64,000 nucleotides of DNA from assembly GCA_028564925.1 (NCBI GenBank), contig CM053026.1, positions 133,225,155 to 133,289,154 on the forward strand, given 5' to 3'. The notes below the pieces were generated by a model. It did no database searches. It was given only the letters and a program-made list of their open reading frames with translations, and was not told where the DNA came from. Positions 11,831 through 23,896 of this stretch are shown here, in pieces. This DNA comes from Lithobates sylvaticus. Lineage: Eukaryota > Chordata > Amphibia > Anura > Ranidae. Position 1 is the first letter of the stretch. Every line of letters starts with the position of its first letter. A program made the translations under genes and the position numbers.

Positions 11831-12858
11831 TAACCACTTCCCGAACGGCGCACGAACGATATACGTCGACAGAATGGCACGGACAGGCATTAAGGGCGTA
11901 TATATACGTCCCCTTTAAGATGCCGCCGTGCCATCGGGCGCGCGCCGCTCGGGACTCCCCCGGAGGCCGGTCGCGGGTCCCGCGGGACTCGATCCGCCGC
12001 GGGGACACCCGCGATCAGTCTCAAGGGAAGGCTGAACGGGGGAGATTGCGGAAACTAAACAGCATCTCCCCTAGTTCTGCCTAGCAACTAGTGACGCCGA
12101 TCTCTGCTCCTGTGATTGGAGCAGAGATCAGCTCATTCACTAGCTGACAGCTAGTTGCCCCCCCCAGTAAGAAACACACCTCTAGGCATACTTAACCCTA
12201 CACTGCCACCTAGTGGTTAATCTCCCTTCACTGCCAGTGTCATTTATACAGGAATCAGTGCATTTAAATAGCATTGATTGCTGTATAAATGACAATGTCC
12301 CAAAAATGTGTCAAAAATGTCCGATGTGTCCGCCATAATGTCGCAGTCCACCAGTACAATAAAAAATCGCTGATCGCCGCCATTACTAGTAAAAAAAAAA
12401 AATTATTAATAAAAATGCTATAAAACTATCCCCTATCTTGTAAACGCTATAACTTCTGCGCAAACCAATCAATAATCGCTTATTGCGATTTTTTTTTTAC
12501 CAAAATATGTAGAAGAATACATATCGGCCTAAACTGAGGAAAAAAAAATGTTTTTTTTTATATATTTTTGGGGGATATTTATTATAGCAAAAAATAAAAA
12601 AAGAATGCGTTTTTTTCAAAATTGCTACGCTCTCTTTTTGTTTATTAGCGCAAAAAAATAAAAAACCGCAGGGGTGATCAAAAATACCACCAAAAGAAAG
12701 CTCTGATTGTGGAAAAAAAAAGGACGTCATTTTTTTGTTTGGGAGCCACGTCGCATCGACGTACGCGCAATTGTCAGTTAAAGCGACGCAGTGCCGAATC
12801 GCAAAAAGGGGCCTGGTCCTATGGCTGCTAAATTGGAGTCCGGGCTGAAAGTGGTTAA
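11831..12858 (-). mobile_element. CCACTT-family MITE, inverted
   Basis: TAACCACTTCCCGAACGG at the left pairs with CTGAAAGTGGTTAA at the right (TTAA 12855-12858). The GC-rich module (11930-12010) comes first. The AT-rich module follows, with gcgcaaaccaatcaataat, gatcaaaaataccaccaaaag and aattgtcagttaaagcgac. There are no open frames of interest. Confidence 0.7.
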
Positions 12859-13195
12859 AGAGGAACTGCAGTCTGCTCACAAGAATTTCAGGCCATTCTG
12901 AAGCCTTCCCTCCCAACCACTTTGAATATTATTTTAATATACACTGTGATTTCTGTACTTGGCCAAATATGGTGCTGTAATATTTCCCTCCACTGAATTC
13001 CTGGCTTGCAGCCATTCTTAACTGTGGGCAGCTGAAGCTGCTGCCCCTGGTTTTCCCACTTCCTGGATTTTACACAGAGGCACACCGTCCAGCTCTGCAG
13101 CTCTCCATTGGTCCTCTTAATGCCTCCCCCCCCTTCCTGGCAAAAACTCTCACAAGAGTGAGAGAGCCGCTGCACATGATGGTCCTAAGCCTTAA
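12855..13195. mobile_element. TTAA-bounded repeat sharing its end with the previous MITE
   Basis: It starts TTAAAGAGGAACTGCAG, using the same TTAA as the preceding element, and may end at the TTAA at 13192-13195. The interior contains ccttcctggcaaaaactctc. Assignment as a MITE is by the TTAA junctions only. Confidence 0.4.
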
Positions 13196-13254
13196 AAGCC
13201 AATGACCCAACAAGGGAAGTGAGGATGTATATGTGAATTACTGGCAGAAAATTG

Positions 13255-14090
13255 TGACAAAAACACAAATTGACGTTCCTTTTTTTTCTCCCACAAATAG
13301 AGCTTTCTTCTTGCAGCGGTATTTTGATCACTCTCTAGCGGATTTTCATTTTTTGCGCCATGACACAAATGAAGCGCGGGACAATTTATGACAAAAAAAC
13401 ACTAATAATTTCTTACGTTTTGCTATAATAAAGATCCAATTTTTTGATACAAAAAAAATCACATATTATTACTCAGTTAGGCCGATACGCTATTCTTATA
13501 CATATTTTTGGTAAAAAAAAATTCGCAATAGCGAATTTATTAATTGGGTTTGCGCAAAAAGTTATAGCGTTTACAAAATAGGAGATAGATTTTACTTGCA
13601 TTTATATTTTTATTTATTTTTTACTAGTTATTGCGGCGATCTGGCGATTTTTTTTTCGTCGACCCTGCGACTTTGCGGCGGCACACTTCGGACCACATTG
13701 TATTGGGACCATTGACATTTTACACTGGCGATCCGTCTTGCTATAAAACTTAGCCACCGATTACTGTGTTTAAATGTGGAATGGGCAGGGAAGGGGTTAA
13801 ACACTAGGGGCGCTGCAAGGCAGGGTTTAATATACGTTACCTGCAAGTGATATCTAACTGTAGGGGGGGAGGGGACTCCAGCAAGGGGACAGAGGACCGA
13901 TTGGTGTTTCCTTCTGTATTGGGGTAACACACTCATATCGGACACCTCTCCCAGAGACAGGACGTGGAGCTCTGTGTTTACACACACAGCTCCACGGTCC
14001 GCTGTTTTCCCGGGCAATCCTTTTCACGGGTCCCGAGCAACGCCAGACGCGCCCCTAGGCGGCCCGATGGTAGGACGTCATATGAGCCCA
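13255..14090 (+). repeat. CCACTT-family element, 5' truncated, runs into gap
   Basis: Family phrases in + order: acaaatagagctttcttctt, ttgcgcaaaaagttatagcg, actagttattgcggcg, ggaaggggttaaacactagg, tgtttacacacacagctcc, then a GC-rich part ending in gacgtcatatgagccca at the assembly gap. The terminal CCACTT end is missing at the left and unsequenced at the right. Confidence 0.6.
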
Positions 14091-14590
14091 NNNNNNNNNN
14101 NNNNNNNNNNNNNNNNNNNNNNNNNNNNNNNNNNNNNNNNNNNNNNNNNNNNNNNNNNNNNNNNNNNNNNNNNNNNNNNNNNNNNNNNNNNNNNNNNNNN
14201 NNNNNNNNNNNNNNNNNNNNNNNNNNNNNNNNNNNNNNNNNNNNNNNNNNNNNNNNNNNNNNNNNNNNNNNNNNNNNNNNNNNNNNNNNNNNNNNNNNNN
14301 NNNNNNNNNNNNNNNNNNNNNNNNNNNNNNNNNNNNNNNNNNNNNNNNNNNNNNNNNNNNNNNNNNNNNNNNNNNNNNNNNNNNNNNNNNNNNNNNNNNN
14401 NNNNNNNNNNNNNNNNNNNNNNNNNNNNNNNNNNNNNNNNNNNNNNNNNNNNNNNNNNNNNNNNNNNNNNNNNNNNNNNNNNNNNNNNNNNNNNNNNNNN
14501 NNNNNNNNNNNNNNNNNNNNNNNNNNNNNNNNNNNNNNNNNNNNNNNNNNNNNNNNNNNNNNNNNNNNNNNNNNNNNNNNNNNNNNNNNN
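14091..14590. other. Assembly gap, 500 N
   Basis: Exactly 500 unknown bases, a round size that suggests a placeholder rather than a measured gap. It follows the GC-rich end of a repeat. Confidence 0.95.
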
Positions 14591-14674
14591 AAGTCCAGTG
14601 TTCGAGGAGCGCCCAGAGGGCGACAGGATAGCAAAGCATCGGGTACTGTATTAATGTAATATATAAAAAAAAAT

Positions 14675-15262
14675 ATATATTTTTGATGTAAAAAAAAGTT
14701 AAACAGTTTACAGTTTACAAGTTGAAAACAGTTTTTTTTTTCTAGAAAATTACTTGGAACCCCCAAACATTATAATTTTTTTTCCTCTAACACCCTAGAG
14801 AATCAAATGACGGTGTTGGAATACTTTTTGTCAAACCGTATTTGCGCAGCGGTCTTACAAGCGCACTTTTATTTATTTTTATTTTTTTAAATGCACTTTT
14901 TTGACTTAAAAAAATAGGACAACAGTAAAGTTAGCCCAATTTTTTTAGATTGTGAAATATAATGTTACGCCGAGTAATTTGATACCCAACATGTCGCGCT
15001 TCAAAATTGCACCCCGCTCGTGGAATGGCGACAAACATTTACCCTTAAAAATCTCCATAGGCGACATTTAAAAAAAATTCTACAGGTTGCATGTTTTGCG
15101 TTGGAGGAGGGTCTAGGGCTAAAATTATTGCTCTCGCTCTACCGATCACGGCGATGACTCACATGTGTGGTTTGAATACAGTTTTCATATGCGGGCGCTA
15201 CTCGCTTATGCGTTCGCTTCTGCATGCGAGCTCGGCGGGACTGGGCACGTTTAAACATTTTT
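14675..15262 (+). repeat. Family B TTAA repeat, copy cut by the DIRS element
   Basis: Diagnostic phrases: tagaaaattacttggaaccc, gcgcagcggtcttacaagcg, acccaacatgtcgcgcttc, tatgcgttcgcttctgcatg. It stops in a T run where the DIRS terminal repeat begins, so the DIRS insertion is younger than this copy. Confidence 0.6.
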
Positions 15263-18200
15263 TTTTTCTCTTTCCTTCATTGATGGACACAGCACTCTAA
15301 TCTTGACCTTAGGTTTATAGTGCCACCTTTAGGAGAGGACTAGGCAGAACATAGCAAAAAACAAGCACAATACCGCCCAGGGGGCGGTCCTACTGGCTAT
15401 AGCCCCCCCCTCTCTGCTCCCAGCAGCTCAGTTTATTTCTGCCTAGTTTAAAAGGACCTGGCTCCCTGTGGGGACCAGTGCTTCTTTGAAATTTGTTTTG
15501 CTTTTTTCTTCCTGTGATCTCTACAATCAACAGCTGGGCTGGGTGACAGGCTGGATAATATAGATCCTGGTGGTATCCCCAGCCTGGCCATTGAGCGCGT
15601 GCAGACCTTGGCTCCGCGCTGGGTCGGCCGCAGCAGGCCCCCATTCTGGTCCGGGGCGGCCGGCGAGCTCTATGCTCCGGGGTACACATATGACCGGGCT
15701 ACTGCTGTCCGAGTCAGTGTTGCCATGGCCGTCAGCCACTTCGTACTATGCGGGAGATGAGATGGTTCTGTCCGTGGAGTGCGTCCAGCAGTCCCTGCAG
15801 GAGGGGTAAGTATGGCTCTGCTTAGGCAGGCTGGAGCAGCTGGGCACTCCCTGGGGGGGGTCGATTAGGGGGGTCTCTCTCTCCCTGCCTCTCTCCCTTT
15901 CGAGGGGTGCTGCTTTGCTGGGCGTAGGGGGTGTCGAGCACTTACCTGGCCCGGGGGCCCTCCGGGTGGTATCTGGGTCCTGGCAGGGGGTTGTGCTGCC
16001 GTTTTTTCCCCTCATTTGCCGCCATGCAGGGGGAATGGGAACTGCGGCCATTTTCCCTTTTCTTGGAGCGCAGTGGCCATTTAGCTGGCACTTTTCTGCG
16101 CTTTTTGCTGAGGCGGCCGGCGGACATTTTCTTGTAGCCCCGAGGGACGTTTTCTGTTCTCTAGCATTGGGTGGCTGTTTAAGCCAGGAACAGAGTGAAA
16201 CTGACACACAACACCTCATGGTTTTGACGCCTGCAGAGGGGAGAACAGCACAGCACAACGCCTTGGTCAGGGTGGGGAGTCCTGCAGGGGGGCCCCTCAG
16301 TCTGCGGCAGCTAGGAGGGTAGGCATTTTGTTGTCTCTTGCCTTAGGTGCGGGGGGTGACAGGTGAAGACTGGGTCAGGCACGGCGTCTGATGCTGGTGC
16401 TTTCTCCCCAGACACCCCTGTGTTGGCAACCAGTTTCCCTGCACCTTTGGTGCCCCTGGACGCTCTGTCGGCGGTCCTGGAATCAATTGTTTCCAGGGTG
16501 GAAGCGGCGTGCGGGCGCAAGGTGGTTAAGAAATCCCCCCCCCCTCCCCCCATCTTCCGGGGAAAGCTCTGATTCAGATTCGGGCCCCATGATGGCAGGC
16601 TGCCCCTGTTCTGGCGCTTCAGAGGTCATGGACCATGACCCTTCGGACAGCGAGGAGGAATCTTCTGCGTCCGGTTCAGCGCAGGAAAAAGCGATATTGG
16701 GGGGCCCTTATCACGGCGGTGCGGGATAACGTAAAGCTAGAGGATACGGCTGGGGCATCTGCAGATGTGTCGGTCCCTTTTGGGTCCCACAAGCCGGTCT
16801 GCACTGTGAGGGTGTTTCCGTACATGACTTTTTTTGATAAGTTTATTTACAGAGAGTGGGAATGCCCGCAGCGTGCCTCTTCAGTCCTGAGGTGAATGGC
16901 GGTGCGTTACCCCATTGAGAAGAGTATCCTGAAAAAATGGACATCTCTGGTCGTTGACCCCCCCCCCCCAGGTGACTAGGTTAAATAAGATGACCACGAT
17001 TCCAGTGGAAGGGTCCCCTACTTTCAAGGACCCCGCCGACCGAAGGGCCGAGGTGGTTGCCCGGTCCATGTTTACGGTGGTGGGGTCGGCGAAGCGGCCG
17101 GTCTTGGAAACTGCTCAGTTGTCACAAACACTTACGGAATGGGCTAAGCGGACCAGTGGGTCTGCGAGCTGATTTTGTCAGGCTACAAGATAGGTTTTAT
17201 TTTAAAAAAATGTTTTTCCTTGTCCGCCAGATAGGTGTTTTTTTTTTCCCTCCAACCTTCAGTCTCGTCAGGAGGCCCTGTTTGGGGTGGTACAGGACTT
17301 GCTACTGCGGGGGGGGGGGGGGTGATGGTGCCTGTACCGACGTCGTAAAGGTTTCAGGGATTCTACTCCAATCTGTTTGCAATCCCGAAGAAGGAAGGGG
17401 TCCGTCTGGTCCTGGATCTCAAGGCCCTCAATTGTTTTGAGGGTTCGAAGGTTCAGGATGGAATCAGTTGGTTCCGTGGTCGCTGCATTTCATCAGGGGG
17501 GATTTCCTGGCATCCTTGTACATCAAGGACACATACTTGCATGTTCCCATATTTGTCAGGCACCAGAGGTTCCCGCGCTTTGCGGTAGGGGATGCGCACT
17601 ACCAGTTTGTAGCTCTTCCCTTTGGCTTGGCGTCAGCACCAAGGGTCTTCACCAAGGTGCTGGCCTCAATTCTGGCGTTGCTGAGACGAGGGATCACGAT
17701 TGTGGGGTACCTGGACGATCTCCTTCTGCTTCAGAACTGAGGGAGGATGTGGCGATCACCATACAGACTCTTCAGGAGTTTTGCTGGGTCTTGAATCTCC
17801 AGAAGTTGGTGTTGCTGCCAACCCAGCGCCTGGAGTATTTGGGGTTGATTCTGGACTCCTCAAAGGCGAGAGTCTTTCTTCCTTTAACCTCCCTGGCGGT
17901 ATGATTCTGTCTGGAATTTGGTGCTGAAAGCGGTACAATTATTTTGCATGGAAATTTGGCGTTTTTATATTGTAGGCATGCAATTCTTATGAATAACTCA
18001 CTTAAATCTGTCCGAACCAGAGTCTAGTAGACATCCCGGGTATGATAAAGTTTAAAACACAAAATAATAAATTATAATATAATAAAAATATATATAAAAA
18101 TGATTCAATAATGTAATCAAATCAAAAACACTGAAAATTTCTCAGTTGCAGAATAGTCGCTGTCATTAAATTTATTGTTTGATGATAAATTGTGATTTTA

Positions 18201-20921
18201 ATTTTTTACTGTTTTCTAGCTGGTCTAAAACCACTTTTGACATAAAGGTTTTTGGTTGCTATGGACAATCTCTGCGTTTTTTATATAAAATGACATGCAG
18301 GGCACTGGGCAGACCACTAGGGACAAAGGGGGTGTGTATTTTTTGTATACAGTACTGCGCTTTTCTTTTTTTAAATTTGGCGCCGATCTCCGCTCCCGTA
18401 CGTCGTAACGCCACTTTCGAGAGGCGGTACCGTATGCTCAATTCCACACTCGAGTCTTGCAGAAAGAGATCCTGTCCAAATAGGAGGTTAAGCAAGCTGT
18501 AGACTCTTCACTCCGGTGCGGTTACTGATGTCCCAGGTGGATTTCAAATTCCATGGGTGAGCCAGCTAGCCAGGGCTTCGCTTCTCTGGTGGCTGAGGTT
18601 CGTGAATCGTTGAATCGTTCCTTCCTCTCCGTTGGACGGTGATCATGACGGATGCCAGCCTAAGTGGCTGGGGGGGGGGATTTTGGGCATCCAGTCGGCC
18701 CAGGGTCGCTGGATGCAGGAGGAATCCCGCCTGTCAATCAATGTTCTAGAGCTGCGGGCGATCAGGCGGTGCCTCTCCACGTGGTCGCAGAGGCTGCAGG
18801 GTCATCCGGTCAGAATCCAATTGGACAAAGCCACGGTGGTGGCGTATGTCAATCATCAGGGAGGGACAAGGAGCTCAGCAGCGGCGCTGGAGATCTCCCA
18901 CATCCTGCAGTGGACAGAGCGGCGCGTGCCGGCTTTGTCAGCTGTGTACATTCCGGGAGTAGAAAACTGGCAGGCGGACTACCTCAGTCGTCAGTTGCTG
19001 GACCAGGGAGAATGGTCACTGCATCCGGAAGTGTTTCGGCTCATTTGCCTAAGGTGGGGCATGCCGGATGTGGATCTCCTGGCCTCTTGGTTCATTCGGA
19101 AGGTGCAGAGATTTGTGGCCAGGTCAAGGGATCCCTGAGCGGACGCGTTGGTGGCCCCATGGGGGGCGTTATCGGCTCATTTATGCCTTTCCCCCTCTTA
19201 GGCTCCTTCTTTTGTCTGCTGCGCAGAGTGGAGGCCGAGGGGATTCCAGTGATTCTGATCGCCCCAGACTGGTCTTGACGTCCTTGGTACACCGACATAG
19301 TACGAATGGTGGAGAACGTTCCTTGGCGGCTGCCGATGCAGGAGGACCTTCTGTCTCAAGGTCCGATACTCCAACCTGCTTTACTGTCTCTGGCTTTAAT
19401 GGCCTGACTGTTGAAAGCCAGGCGCTGAGGGCTGTCGGCTTCCGTGATTTCCACAATGCTAAGGGCGCAAAAGTCTTCTTCCCGGAAGATTTATCATTGC
19501 ACTTGCAAGGCCTACATCTCCCTGTGTGAGGAGGTGGGGTGGCATCCGCGTTCATATTCTTTTTCCAGGATCTGCAGCAGGTTTCTGCAGCAGGGAGCAG
19601 ATCAGAAGCTTGCATTAAGCACCTTTTAAGGGGCAGATATCAGCTCTGGCTATCTTTTTTCAGCGACCCCCTGGCATCTCGCTCATTGGTGCGTACGTTT
19701 TGTTCAGGGGGTTCGGCATGTGGCTCCTCCGGTACGCCTGCTGCTGCCCCCGTGGGATCTGAATCTGGTGCTCTCGGTGCTCCAGAAACCACTGTTCAAG
19801 AGCAATAGGGAGATCCCTATACTGACGCTCTCTCAGAAAGTAGTCTTTCTAGTGGCTATTACATCCGCAAGGCGGGTCTCTGAGTTGGCGGCGTTTTCAT
19901 GAACTTCTCACTATTTGATTCTCCACAAGGATAAGGCGGTGCTGCATCCGCAGCCCTCTTTTTTCTTCCGAAGGTAGTTTCTGCCTTTCATCAAAATGAG
20001 GACATTGTGTTTCTGTTCTTATGTCCTCGGCCGTCGCATCCCAAGGAGGTTGTCTTACATTCTCTGGATGTGGTCCAGGCTCTGCGGGTGTATCTGTCTG
20101 CTACGGCTCCTTTCCGGAGGTCGGACTCTGTTTTGTCTCGGTGGCTGGTCTGAAGAAGGGCCTGGTGGTCTCGTCGGCCACCATTTCTCGGTGGATCAGA
20201 CAGATCGTTGTTCAGGCTTATGCCATAAGGGGGGGAGCGCCTCCCTTTCCCATTACGGTGCATTCTACCAGGGCAATTGGTGCTTCCTGGGCCTTCCGGA
20301 ATAAAGCGTCAGTTTCCCAGGTGTGTAAGGTGGCTGCCTGGTCGTCGGTACACACTTTCACCAAATTTGACAAGGTCGATGTGGGCACATCTTCGGATGC
20401 AGGCTTCGGCCGCAAGGATGGGGAGTTATATTTTTGTTGTGGGTGGAGTTTTCTTTTTCTGTGTTCCCACCCCTCGTTTTTGACACTGCTTGGGGACATC
20501 CCTATGGTCAAGATTAGAGTGCTGTGTCCATCAATGAACGAAAAAGAAAATGGGATTTTTTATACTTACCGTAAAATCCCTTTCTCTGAAGTTCATTGAC
20601 GGACACAGCACCCACCCCTCCTATTTATGTTTGTACTGCTTTTTGATGAACTGAGCTGCTGGGAGCAGAGTGGGGAGTTATAGCCAGTAGGACCGCCCCC
20701 TGGGGGGTATTGTGCTTGTTTTTTTCTATGTTCTGCTTAGTCCTCTCCTAAGGTCAAGATTAGAGTGCAATGTTTTTTTTTAAAAAATTTTTACTTACCT
20801 GTTCTGCCTAGTCCTCTCCTAAAGGTGGCGATATAACCCTAAGGTCAAGATGAAAGTGCTGTGTCCGTCAATGAACTTCAGAGAAAAGGATTTTACGGTT
20901 GAGTACAAAAATCCTATTTTT
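15263..20921 (+). mobile_element. DIRS-like tyrosine-recombinase retrotransposon, fossil
   Basis: A degraded DIRS-family element (YR retrotransposon). Parts in order on the + strand: left terminal repeat (about 15263-15440), a gag-like region (about 16300-17170), reverse transcriptase (about 17380-17740, with the motif GYLDDLLLL and the DIRS-type string ALPFGLASAPRVFTKVLA), RNase H and the adjoining DIRS-specific domain (about 18640-19270), a tyrosine-recombinase region (about 19560-20450), and a right terminal region. The ends are inverted with respect to each other, as DIRS elements have instead of direct LTRs: cattgatggacacagcac at the left, gtgctgtgtccgtcaatg at the right. It is broken many times (about ten or more disruptions) and contains a later MITE at 17884-18491. 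The divergence suggests an old insertion. Confidence 0.85.
17884..18491. mobile_element. TTAA MITE (CCTCC ends) inserted in the DIRS element
   Basis: The ends are TTAACCTCCCTGGCGG and ...AATAGGAGGTTAA, with TTAA at 17884-17887 and 18488-18491. DIRS coding sequence resumes on the far side, so this 608-bp MITE landed in the DIRS copy afterwards. There is no transposase. Confidence 0.75.
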
Positions 20922-21101
20922 GTCCCCAAATAGGGACGTATATCAGTGTGCTGTGGTCCGGAAGTGGTTAAGGAGTTCTATGGTCACAGCATACACTTTA
21001 ATTTTAGAACACCAGCAGTGTAATACAGCATGGTGAATACATGTCACAGAATTCAATGAAGTAAATATGCAAGGATCTCAACAAAGAAAGTGCATAAAAT
21101 A
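20922..21101. other. Tail of a CCACTT-type element and unassigned sequence
   Basis: 20925-20971 ends ...GGTCCGGAAGTGGTTAA, the right end of a CCACTT-family element whose body is displaced or lost to the left of the DIRS insertion. The rest is unassigned. Confidence 0.45.
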
Positions 21102-22104
21102 TTAACCACTTCAATACCCGCGTATTGTAATATGACGCCCACAAGGTGGATCTACCATCCTGGGTGGGCTTCATATGACGTCCTCGGATTCCCGGCCGCC
21201 TGGGCGGCGCGCGCGCCCGCGGCATCGCTCGGGACCCGGTGCGAGTGCCCCGCGGCCGCGATGTCCGCCCGGGCACCCGCGATTGCCCGTTAAAACAACG
21301 GGACCGGGCGGGACCGTGGAGCTGTGTGTGTAAACACACCGCTCCACGTCCTGTCAGCGGGGAGGAGACCGATCATGTGATCCCAGTACGGAGGAACACA
21401 TGATCGGTCTCCTCCCCTTGAGTCCCCTCCCCCTACAGTTAGAATCACTCCTATCAGGGAACACATTAACCCCTCCCGCGCCCTCTAGTGTTAACCCCTT
21501 CCCTGCCAGTCACATTTACACAGTAATCATTGCAATTTTATAGCAACGATCGCTGTGTAAATGTGAATGGGTCCAAAAATGTGTCAAAAGTGTCCGAAGT
21601 GTCCGCCGCAATGTCGCAGTCACGAAAAAAAATCGCAGATCGCCGCCATTCTAGTAAAAAAAAAAATTCAATAAATCTATCCCCTATTTTGTAGACGCTA
21701 TAACTTTTGGCGCAAAACGATCAATATACGCTTATTGCGATTTTTTTTTTTTTTTACAAAAAATATGTAGAAGAATACGTATCGGCATAAACTGAGGAAA
21801 AAAATTGTTTTTTTTTTTTTTTAAAAAAATGGGATATTTAGTATAGCAAAAAAGTAAAAAAATATTGTGTTTTTTTTCAAAAATTGTCGCTCTTCTTTTG
21901 TTTATAGCGCAAAAAATAAAAACCGCAGGGGCGATCAATTACCACCAAAAGAAAGCTCTATTTGTGGGAAAAAAAGGACGTCAATTGTGTTTGGGTGTAA
22001 CGTCGCACAACCGCGCAATTGTTAGTTAAAGCGACGCAGTGCCGAATCGCAAAAAGTGCTCTGGTAAGGAAGGGTGTTTAAAAGCCCTGTATTGAAGCGG
22101 TTAA
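21102..22104 (-). mobile_element. CCACTT-family MITE, inverted, complete ends
   Basis: TTAACCACTTCAATAC at the left matches the inverted GTATTGAAGCGGTTAA at the right with one difference. TTAA is at 21102-21105 and 22101-22104. The GC-rich module (21180-21320) comes first, then ccgccattctagt, ttgtagacgctataactttt and gaccaccaaaag-like phrases. About 1.0 kb long, no coding capacity. Confidence 0.75.
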
Positions 22105-22873
22105 GCATTCAGATTAATTTGAGTTTGCTGAAAATGAAGTGTTAATCTAATAAAATAATTTCCTAAACCAGATCATTGTAATATTGAAGGACTGGGATAC
22201 AGGAAAAAACATTTTAGATACTGAATACTTTTTTTTTTTTTTTTTTTTTCTGCAAGGAGCCGCTAAAAAACTTTCTAATTATTTTGTTTTGCTTGCATAT
22301 AGTGATAAAATGCCATAAGCTGGTTTCTATCTTAATTTCAACTACTACGTATATCCTGTTTTTTTTGTAAATGTGTACAGTGAGGGGTTTCCTGAGGATA
22401 TTGAGTTCATGCTTTTCTTTCTTTTAATTGCCGAATGCTGCTCAAATGAACCACTGTCACCAATCAACCAAAGGTCTGCTTAATCTCAGTATTCAGCTTG
22501 TGCTGCTTCAAAATAATTAGATAATTGAAGCATTGCTGAGGATGTGGCTTCAAAAGTATGTTGGTAAAAAGAAAAGCTTAGTTCCTTATTTTTGAAGTTT
22601 GCTTAGTTTGAAAGTTCACATTTATGATTACACATGTTTATGCTGTGCAATTCTTATGCTTTCTGCTCGCAAGTGGTGCTTGTTTATTGATCTTCAGACA
22701 AGACCACAGAGAAATCTGGTTGCTTGTTTAGGCATTGGTTGCCCAACTTGTATTCCAGGGAGGAATTCCACAAACCTAACCCATGTACTTGGTTGTTGGT
22801 AATGCCTAAAGACATGTTTATGGATCTTTTCTAAAACGCTTGCCTATAACCTTTTGGGGATAGATATAGATTA
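22105..22873. other. Non-coding, no repeat recognised
   Basis: AT-rich sequence with a T run near 22231. No exon, RNA gene or clear repeat is seen. Confidence 0.4.
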
Positions 22874-23280
22874 GGGTTGTCCCAATACCACTTTTTTAAG
22901 ATGGATTACAAGTACCGATACTTTTTTTCCAAGTACTTGCCGATACCGATTACTGATACTTTTTTTAATGTCTTGTGACAGTTTGACTGATGGGCACTGA
23001 CTGGGGCCCTATAGATGGCACGGATAGGCGGCATTTATGGGCACTGATGGCACCGATGGCTGGCACTGACTGAAGAGCACTGACTGGGCACTGATAGGCA
23101 GCACTTTTGGGCACTAATAGGTGGCTGGCACTGATTGGCACTAAAATGCAGCATTGATTTGCAATTGCATAATAAATGACATGAATGATGAGAGGCAAGG
23201 AAGGATTTTACAATGCTAATATGGCATATAGCATTGCAAAAATCCTTCCTTGCCTCTTGTCATTCATGTCATTTAACATC
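22874..23280. repeat. hAT-like end with ggcactga tandem repeat and a hairpin
   Basis: The left end TAGGGTTGTCCCAATACC resembles hAT-type ends. It is followed by a degenerate tandem of gggcactga / ggcactgattgg units (22990-23150) and a near-perfect hairpin at 23174-23274. The matching right end was not found. Confidence 0.5.
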
Positions 23281-23729
23281 TAGTATGCTGCGACGCCTAT
23301 CTTGGTACACCTTGCACTCAGCTGCAGTAAGCCAGCAGCAGACACGTAGAGCCTGCTGGGATCACTGTTACCTGAAAAAATGAATGGCTGTAGCTGCCGC
23401 TCCCGAGGACATATCGATGCGTAGTAAAATAATTGTCGACGCGCAGGATTTTTGCAAAAGAGACCAGTTTTTTTTTTTTTTTTTTTTTTACCTGCCTGTC
23501 GTGTACCCTGATCTGCATACATGCAGCTCGGTGTACAGTTTTGTTGGGAAGCGTAAGAATGACGTCATCTCTGCCTGGCCAAATAAAACAGCCGAAAATC
23601 ATTGCTCGGAAGCAGCCCAGCAGAAGATGTCAGCGGCTTGTGGAGAGCTCCTAAATGAAGGTGAGTATAGTTCTACCAATTTACGCAAACCATTTTTCTT
23701 CCTCCCGTGTCTTCATCACAACGTAGCAT
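23281..23729. other. Non-coding with a T tract
   Basis: It contains a run of T at 23469-23489. The frames through it read as homopolymer plus unrelated sequence. No exon is recognised. Confidence 0.4.
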
Positions 23730-23896
23730 TTAGGCCTCATGCACACTGGGTGTTTTTACAGCAGCTGTTCTTTGGCTTTAGACATTTTTTTTTCTACAGT
23801 CAAACTCCCAATAATGTTATCCTATGTGTCCATGCACACATAGGCTGTTATCAGCAGTTTTTGGCTGGGGAGTTTTTTGGCTTTAAAAAGGAGTTG

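Noticed and set aside
13964-14766. Long open frames crossing the first gap
   Set aside because: They exist only because N is read as an unknown residue.
15746-16322. Frames of 170 (-) and 135 (+) codons as a host gene
   Set aside because: They fall in the leading region of the DIRS fossil and match no host protein I know.
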